Shown here one piece after another: positions 59,679 to 64,000 of a stretch of DNA of 64,000 bases. The DNA is from Caulobacter sp. (lineage in GTDB: Bacteria; Pseudomonadota; Alphaproteobacteria; Caulobacterales; Caulobacteraceae), in contig NZ_JAGIBH010000002.1 in the NCBI RefSeq assembly GCF_017744445.1, positions 310,001 to 374,000 of the forward strand, in the 5' to 3' direction. Numbering within the stretch: the first letter of the stretch is position 1; each line of letters starts with the position of its first letter. A program made the position numbers and the translations under genes. A model generated the notes under the pieces. The model made no database searches. It had not been told where the DNA came from and saw nothing but the letters and a program-made list of their open reading frames with translations.

Positions 59679-60800
59679 ATGCCCGCCGACGACGCCCCGC
59701 TGCTGAAGTCCGCCAAGCCGGCCACGAAACCCATGACCGACAAGTTCGGCGAGGGCTTCGTCTGGGACGCCTGGTACGTCGCCTGCCTGTCGCCGGACAT
59801 CAAACCCGGCAAGGCCGAGAAGCGCGAGTACCTCGGCGAACCGATCCTGCTGGGCCGCACGCGCAAGGGCGAGGTCTACGCCATCCGCGACATCTGCCCC
59901 CACCGCGCCGCCGCCCTGTCGGCCGGCCGCGTCCACCGCGAGGCCGATGGCACCGACACCATCGAGTGCCCCTATCACGGCTGGCGCTTCGGCCCCGACG
60001 GGGCCTGCAAGTCGATCCCGTCGCTGACCGGCGACAGCGACTTCGACATTTCCAAGGTGCGGGTGCGCAAGTATCCGACCGTCGAGGCCCAGGGCCTGGT
60101 GTGGATCTGGATGAGCTCGAACCCGCGCTTCGACGGCGCGCCGCCGGAACCGCCGCCGACCATCCCCGGCGTGGTGGGCGGCAAGCCCAAGCTGGTCGAC
60201 CACCTGGACTACGACATCCACATCGACCACGCGGTGCTGGGCCTGATCGACCCGGCCCACGGACCTTACGTGCACCAGCAGTGGTGGTGGCGGACCAAGA
60301 CCAGCCAGCACGAGAAGAAGAAGACCTTCCGCGCCTCGGAGGCCGGCTTCACCATGGTGCGGCACGAGCCGTCCAAGAACTCCAAGGCCTACGCCATCCT
60401 GGGCGGCGAGCCCCTGACCGAGATCACCTTCCGCCTGCCGGGCCTGCGCTGGGAGCATGTGACGGTGGGGGAAAAGCAGGTGCTGGCCCTGTCGGCCATG
60501 ACGCCGATCAACGCGACCAAGACCCGGATGAATCAGATCATGTGGTCGGATCACTGGGCCTTCACGGCCTTCTATCCGATCATCCGCATGGCCGCCCGCG
60601 CCTTCCTGCGCCAGGACGGCAAGATCGTCGCGGCCCAGACGCCGGGCCTGCAGTGCAACCCGCCCCTGATGTGGGTGGGCGACGCCGATCAGCAGGCGCG
60701 CTGGTACCACCAGTGCAAGCGCGAATGGAACAACAGCCAGCGCGAGGGGCGGGCGTTCGTGAACCCGGTGCGGGACCAGACGCTGCGGTGGCGGACTTAG
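59679..60800 (+). CDS. Rieske non-heme iron oxygenase (aromatic ring-hydroxylating type)
   Basis: A 373-residue oxygenase alpha-subunit-like protein. The Rieske [2Fe-2S] centre is CPHRAAALSAGRV...CPYHGWRF with Cys73, His75, Cys97 and His100. The mononuclear iron site probably uses LGLIDPAHGPYVHQQWWW (Asp, His, His). The short length and a single subunit resemble the GbcA/VanA-like or PaO group of O-demethylases and monooxygenases rather than a multi-subunit dioxygenase. No ferredoxin, reductase or small-subunit gene is nearby, so redox partners must be encoded elsewhere. The substrate is unassigned. Confidence 0.88.
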   Translation: MPADDAPLLKSAKPATKPMTDKFGEGFVWDAWYVACLSPDIKPGKAEKREYLGEPILLGRTRKGEVYAIRDICPHRAAALSAGRVHREADGTDTIECPYHGWRFGPDGACKSIPSLTGDSDFDISKVRVRKYPTVEAQGLVWIWMSSNPRFDGAPPEPPPTIPGVVGGKPKLVDHLDYDIHIDHAVLGLIDPAHGPYVHQQWWWRTKTSQHEKKKTFRASEAGFTMVRHEPSKNSKAYAILGGEPLTEITFRLPGLRWEHVTVGEKQVLALSAMTPINATKTRMNQIMWSDHWAFTAFYPIIRMAARAFLRQDGKIVAAQTPGLQCNPPLMWVGDADQQARWYHQCKREWNNSQREGRAFVNPVRDQTLRWRT

Positions 60801-60821
60801 GGGGTAGCCCCAACCACCCCC

Positions 60822-60845
60822 ACTCCCACTCCCACTCCCACTCCC
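60822..60845. repeat. Hexamer tandem repeat (ACTCCC)n
   Basis: Four consecutive ACTCCC units just after the oxygenase stop and directly before family A copy 4. Slippage could vary its length. Confidence 0.7.
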
Positions 60846-60970
60846 GTTTCCCCGGCGAAAGCCGGGGCCCAGATACAGCCTGAGCCTTTGGGGTGATCGC
60901 GCCCACGGCCTCGTGTACCTCTCCATCGTCAACGGGTTCGATCTGGGCCCCGGCTTTCGCCGGGGAGACG
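60846..60970. repeat. Palindromic intergenic repeat, family A copy 4
   Basis: Left TTTCCCCGGCGAAAGCCGGGG-CCCAGAT, right ATCTGGGCCCCGGCTTTCG-CCGGGGAGACGG, about 125 bp. The right arm ends only 12 bp before the ATG of the CPBP gene, so it lies in that gene's leader. Confidence 0.85.
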
Positions 60971-60981
60971 GAGTGAGGGGA

Positions 60982-61503
60982 ATGGCGCTGAGCTTGAACG
61001 TCTACCGCCACCGCCTCCTCACCAGCCTGCGCACCCTGCCCACCCCGCGCGGCTGGCTGCTGTGCGCCGCCGTCTCCGCCGCCACCCTCGCCCTGATGCT
61101 AGTCATCGGCTTCGTCACCGGGCTCTACCGCCTCCAGCCGACCGAGCCCGGCCTGCCGCTGCGGATGCTGGTGGTGTTCTTCATCCCCGCCCTGGGCGAG
61201 GAGATCCCGTTCCGCGGCCTGCTGACCCCCGGCCCCAACGAAAGCGCGCGCCCCAGGCTGGAGATCGCCGTCTCCACCGCCCTCTACACCGCCTGGCACG
61301 TGTTCGAGGCCGTGACCTTCCTGAAGTCCGCCGCCGGGATCTTCCTGCGGCCCGACTTCCTGCTGTGCTGCGCGGTGCTGGGCCTGGGCTGCGCGATCAC
61401 CAAGCGGGTCACCGGCTCGATCTGGCCGGCCGTGATCCTGCACTGGGCGCTGGTGGTGGTCTGGCAGACCTGGCTGGGCGGGGTCAGCGCGCTGGGGCAG
61501 TAG
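60982..61503 (+). CDS. CPBP-family intramembrane metalloprotease
   Basis: A 173-residue membrane protein of the CAAX-protease/bacteriocin-processing (Abi) family. It has hydrophobic segments (LLCAAVSAATLALMLVIGFV and others) and the motifs GEEIPFRG (EExxxR), AWHVFEA and VILHWALVV, i.e. the three conserved active-site regions. The start is ATG 60982 (MALSLNVYRHRLLTSLRTL), with GGAG eight bases upstream; an ATG at 60913 would include repeat sequence and is rejected. Function unknown. A family A repeat lies right upstream. Confidence 0.85.
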   Translation: MALSLNVYRHRLLTSLRTLPTPRGWLLCAAVSAATLALMLVIGFVTGLYRLQPTEPGLPLRMLVVFFIPALGEEIPFRGLLTPGPNESARPRLEIAVSTALYTAWHVFEAVTFLKSAAGIFLRPDFLLCCAVLGLGCAITKRVTGSIWPAVILHWALVVVWQTWLGGVSALGQ

Positions 61504-61572
61504 AGCTTGGGCGGGTTGATACCCCCGTCGCTCCACGCCAGAGTGCGCCGCTAAACCTTTGGAAGAGTTTCC

Positions 61573-62220
61573 ATGCGACGCGTCCTCTGCCTGGCCCTGA
61601 GCCTCCTCGTCGCCGCGCCGGCCCTGGCCGCGCCCAAGCCGCTGACGCCCAAGCAGGAACTGGCCCGCTACAAGAAGGTCGCCAAGAAGCACGGCTGTCC
61701 CGCCTTCGACGCGGCCGACCTGGCGCTGCCCGACTCGTGGCGGACGCCGCGTCCGGCCCTGGAGGAGCACAGGGCGCTGCGCGCCAAGACCGAGGCCCCG
61801 CCGCCGCCCGAAAGCGGCCAGCGCCTGATGGTGTATTGGGCCGGCGGCCATCTTGAGATCGTCCACGGCAGCTTCGCGATCGTGCGCGGGGCCGACGGCC
61901 TGTGGCGCGGCGAGGGCGTGCGAACCTCCGAAATTCCGATCCGCGGCCCGAACGGCGAGCCGCCCCGCCCGACCGTCACCAAGGTCGCATGGACCCTACC
62001 CGCGGACGATAGCGCCAGGATGGACGCCCTGGTCGCCAACCCATGCCTGGCGGTCGAGCCCCGCTCCATCCATCGGATGGGCACGATCATCGGCGGAGGC
62101 CACACGACGCTGGAGGTCTTCGACGCCCGGGAGAACCGGCTGGCCAGCGTGCAGCATGGCGGCAGCTGGGGCGTGTCCGGACAGATCCTGAACCTGGCCT
62201 TCGCCAAGGCCCCGAATTAG
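61573..62220 (+). CDS. Secreted hypothetical protein
   Basis: A 215-residue protein with a signal peptide (MRRVLCLALSLLVAAPALAA). The mature part begins PKPLTPKQELARYKKVAKKHGC and has a beta-rich second half (VYWAGGHLEIVHGSFAIVRGADGLWRGEG). Two cysteines (KHGCPAF and NPCLAVEP) may pair. No family is recognised. It is followed by a convergent terminator region shared with the gene at 62402. Confidence 0.72.
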   Translation: MRRVLCLALSLLVAAPALAAPKPLTPKQELARYKKVAKKHGCPAFDAADLALPDSWRTPRPALEEHRALRAKTEAPPPPESGQRLMVYWAGGHLEIVHGSFAIVRGADGLWRGEGVRTSEIPIRGPNGEPPRPTVTKVAWTLPADDSARMDALVANPCLAVEPRSIHRMGTIIGGGHTTLEVFDARENRLASVQHGGSWGVSGQILNLAFAKAPN

Positions 62221-62241
62221 CGCGCCAGGTTAGCAGGCACG

Positions 62242-62280
62242 AAAAAGCCCGCCCGGTCCTAGGGGGTGGACCGAGCGGGC
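62242..62280 (-). terminator. Intrinsic terminator of the SH3-domain gene
   Basis: On the minus strand GCCCGCTCGGTCC...GGACCGGGCGGGC (13-bp stem with one G-U) is followed by TTTTT (62246-62242). It lies 122 bp after the gene's stop and also close to the stop of the convergent gene, so it may work in both directions. Confidence 0.8.
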
Positions 62281-62289
62281 TCTCTTCTC

Positions 62290-62384
62290 GGAGCGCGGCC
62301 AGAGGGACGGAGCGGACGCGCTCCGAAAGCTCGACGAGGGTGACAGCCGAAAGTGGAAGCCGGTTTCGGCGCCCGTCACCCTCG
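62290..62384. other. Two further hairpins in the 3' region
   Basis: GGAGCGCG...CGCGCTCC (62290-62322) and CGAGGGTGAC/GTCACCCTCG (62335-62344 and 62375-62384), with an inner CCGAAA/TTTCGG. The sequence GAAAGCT follows each of them. No coding frame. They may be 3'-UTR stability elements or a structured small RNA. Confidence 0.4.
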
Positions 62385-62401
62385 AAAGCTAAGACTCCCG
62401 C

Positions 62402-62959
62402 TTAGGCGCGGTAGACGTAGGCGCTGGAGACGTAGCCGACGCCGACGCCGTTCTGGCCGACCAGGATCCACTTGCCGTCACCGGTGCGGCCCAGGGCCTG
62501 GAAGGTCGAGCCCGAGCTGACCGAACCCAGGCGCTCGCCCCGGGTGGAGGCTTCGGCCCGCAGGTTCACGGTCGAGCGGGTGACGTACTTCTTGTCCATC
62601 TTGACCAGGGGAGCGGCCTCGACGGTCTGGGCGTAGCGATAGCCGCCCGACTTGTAGATGCCGCCGACGTCCTTGGCCGCCTCGCTCTTTTGCATGTTGC
62701 AGCCGACCGCCGAACCGGCGCCCGCGCCGACCACGGCGCCGATGGCCGTGCCCGTGCCGCGATCGCCCTTGCCGGCGATCTTGTTGCCGGCCAGGCCGCC
62801 CAGCAGACCGCCCAGGACGGCGCCGACTTCCTGCTTGGAGCCCGAGGCCTTGCAGCCGACGACGCCGGCATTGGCTTGCGGCGCGGCGGCCATCGACAGG
62901 GCCGCGGCGGCGGCGCCCAGGGTCAGGGTGATGGTCTTGATCGAGTTGGTCTTGGTCAT
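62402..62959 (-). CDS. Glycine-zipper and SH3b-domain envelope protein
   Basis: A 185-residue exported protein. The start is ATG 62959 (MTKTNSIKTITLTLGAAAAA), with AAGGA upstream. The signal peptide ends near QANAG. A glycine-zipper region follows (AVLGGLLGGLAGNKIAGKGDRGTGTAIGAVVGAGAGSAVGC), typical of the 17-kDa surface-antigen/Gly-zipper group. A C-terminal bacterial SH3 domain carries RSTVNLRAEASTRGERLGSVSSG and WILVGQNGVGVGYVSS. It is probably an outer-membrane-associated protein binding peptidoglycan. The transcript ends at an intrinsic terminator. Confidence 0.85.
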   Translation of the reverse strand: MTKTNSIKTITLTLGAAAAALSMAAAPQANAGVVGCKASGSKQEVGAVLGGLLGGLAGNKIAGKGDRGTGTAIGAVVGAGAGSAVGCNMQKSEAAKDVGGIYKSGGYRYAQTVEAAPLVKMDKKYVTRSTVNLRAEASTRGERLGSVSSGSTFQALGRTGDGKWILVGQNGVGVGYVSSAYVYRA

Positions 62960-63120
62960 GGTCGTATTCCTTCGTCCCTTGAAAGTTTCCGGGGTCAGCA
63001 ACCCCGTGAGACAGACCATGACAGGGCGAAGCTGAACGGTTGCGGGAACCCGTTCAGCAGATTTCGTTCATGTTGAAAAAAGTTTGGGGGAGCGGCTTTG
63101 CGCCCAACCCAAAACCCGTC

Positions 63121-63238
63121 TTCCCGGCGAAAGCCGGGACCCAGATCGAACCCAGGGCGCCCGTTAGTTTGGCGGGGCCAAGGGCGCGTCATCCCAAGAC
63201 GCTCAGGCTGAATCTGGGCCCCGGCTTTCGCCGGGGAT
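63121..63238. repeat. Palindromic intergenic repeat, family A copy 5
   Basis: Left CCCGGCGAAAGCCGGGACCC and right CTGGGCCCCGGCTTTCGCC, about 118 bp, with GAATC (GANTC) at 63210-63214, the same relative position as GACTC in copy 1. It lies in the 303-bp gap between the SH3 gene and the GST gene; nothing else is recognised there. Confidence 0.85.
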
Positions 63239-63262
63239 ACGGGGATGGGTATGGGGTGGGCT

Positions 63263-63889
63263 TCAAGCCCCCAGCGCGTAAGGCCCGCTCTTCTCCAGCG
63301 CCGTCTTCCAGGCCGGGCGGGCGTGCATGCGCCCAATCCAGGCGGCCATGTGCGGATAGTCGGCCAGCTTGCCCATGGCTTTCGCCACCTCGGGCACGAA
63401 GCTCATCTGGATGTCGGCGCCGGTCAGGGTCTCGCCGACGAAATACTCCCGCCCTGCCAGGTGGTCGTTCACGAACGCCAGGTGGTTGGCGATCTCGCTC
63501 TGGATGCGCGGGTGCAGCGGCGCGCCGGCCTCGCCCAGGCGGCCGACATACATGTTGAGCATCAGCGGCAGCATGGCCGAGCCCTCGGCATAGTGCAGCC
63601 ACTGCTGGTAGCGGTCGTAGTCGGCGCTGGCCGGATCGGGCGCCAGGCGGCCTTCGCCATGGCGGCGGATCACGTAGTCGATGATCGCGCCGGACTCGAT
63701 GACGGTCAGGTCGCCATCCGTGATCACCGGCGACTTGCCCAGCGGATGCACGGCCAGCAGCGACGGCGGGGCCAGGCGGGTCTTGGGATCGCGGGTGTGG
63801 AAGACGATCTCGTAGGGGACGTTCAGCTCCTCCAGCAGCCACAGGATCCGCTGCGAGCGCGACTCGTTGAGGTGGTGGACCGTCAGCAT
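63263..63889 (-). CDS. Glutathione S-transferase family protein
   Basis: A 208-residue GST-fold protein. The start is ATG 63889 (MLTVHHLNESRSQRILWLL), with GGGGAGAG upstream. The N-terminal thioredoxin-like domain has VHHLNESRSQRILWLLEELNVPYEIV, with Ser/Arg rather than the Cys of beta-class GSTs near the start. The GSH-binding region is KSPVITDGDLTVIESGAIIDYV (cis-Pro then Glu-Ser), and the C-terminal helical domain ends in MGKLADYPHMAAWIGRMHARPAW. It resembles the bacterial nu/theta-like group. It may conjugate glutathione with electrophiles, but the natural substrate is unknown. A 12-bp palindrome lies 47 bp upstream. Confidence 0.9.
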   Translation of the reverse strand: MLTVHHLNESRSQRILWLLEELNVPYEIVFHTRDPKTRLAPPSLLAVHPLGKSPVITDGDLTVIESGAIIDYVIRRHGEGRLAPDPASADYDRYQQWLHYAEGSAMLPLMLNMYVGRLGEAGAPLHPRIQSEIANHLAFVNDHLAGREYFVGETLTGADIQMSFVPEVAKAMGKLADYPHMAAWIGRMHARPAWKTALEKSGPYALGA

Positions 63890-63935
63890 GTTTCTCTCCC
63901 CTGATTGTGAACCGCATGCTGCGGCGCGGCATTGC

Positions 63936-63947
63936 TCGCACGTGCGA
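63936..63947. promoter_or_regulatory. Perfect 12-bp palindrome upstream of GST gene
   Basis: TCGCACGTGCGA is fully self-complementary and lies 47-58 bp upstream of the GST start codon, consistent with an operator. A divergent gene may start at ATG 63996, also near it. Confidence 0.35.
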
Positions 63948-64000
63948 AAAGCGCGAGGGTGAAAGAAAACGCCTGTTCGAGGCTGGGGAGCAAGCATGAC

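Noticed and set aside
63996..64000. Possible start codon of a divergent gene at the window end
   Set aside because: GGGGAG precedes ATG at 63996 but only five bases remain, so no protein can be recognised.

Overview
The window is a high-G+C alphaproteobacterial chromosome segment, almost certainly from the genus Caulobacter. The evidence is a run of genes that matches, from memory, the C. crescentus CC_0743-CC_0750 neighbourhood: motA, a small lipoprotein, mnmC, ompA2, the S-layer metalloprotease sapA, then cpdR and an N-formylglutamate amidohydrolase. Three large TonB-dependent receptors, a GGDEF-EAL protein, a hybrid histidine kinase and dispersed palindromic intergenic repeats fit the same genus. 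No integrase, transposase, CRISPR array, rRNA or plasmid function was seen. One tRNA is present, tRNA-Val(GAC).

Layout. 1-8.8 kb: a truncated MFS transporter, motA, lipoprotein, mnmC, ompA2 and sapA (core). 8.9-25.8 kb: an accessory catabolic island lying between sapA and cpdR. It carries a tannase-family esterase, a second esterase, a TonB receptor, a PA/M28 peptidase-like protein, a 3-hydroxyacyl-CoA dehydrogenase, an acetoacetyl-CoA synthetase, an AraC regulator, a second TonB receptor, an MFS transporter and a type-B carboxylesterase. 26-35.7 kb: tRNA-Val, cpdR, the amidohydrolase, small secreted proteins, typA/bipA with a candidate small RNA upstream, a GGDEF-EAL protein and an aminotransferase. 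35.9-44.8 kb: a hybrid histidine kinase, an SDR, an SRPBCC protein, two extensin-like paralogues, an MFS transporter, an orphan minimal nucleotidyltransferase and a membrane protein. 44.8-50.4 kb: ethylmalonyl-CoA pathway genes (ethylmalonyl-CoA mutase, an enoyl-CoA hydratase/isomerase, crotonyl-CoA carboxylase/reductase), interrupted by a low-G+C gene of foreign appearance. 50.4-64 kb: an AAHS-type transporter, aroG with an aromatic leader-peptide attenuator, a third TonB receptor, an M20 peptidase, a Rieske oxygenase, a CPBP protease, a glycine-zipper/SH3 protein and a GST.

How the parts work together. In the island, a bipartite sequence GTCACTT-N5-AAATCC-N4-GTCAC-N-C-N-CGCCATG occurs about 110-115 bp upstream of both acsA-like aacS (minus strand) and the divergent TonB receptor operon (plus strand). 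A weaker copy lies upstream of the other TonB receptor operon. With one AraC gene between them, this looks like a single-regulator regulon for import and hydrolysis of an ester and CoA-activation of its acyl part. Upstream of aroG a 27-codon leader reads Phe-Trp-Tyr-Phe-Ser-Tyr, followed by mutually exclusive antiterminator and terminator stems, so DAHP synthase appears to be attenuated by aromatic aminoacyl-tRNA supply.

Three families of palindromic intergenic repeats (here called A, B and C) occupy many gene ends. Functional statements are based on motifs visible in the sequence and recalled family knowledge; no database search was run.
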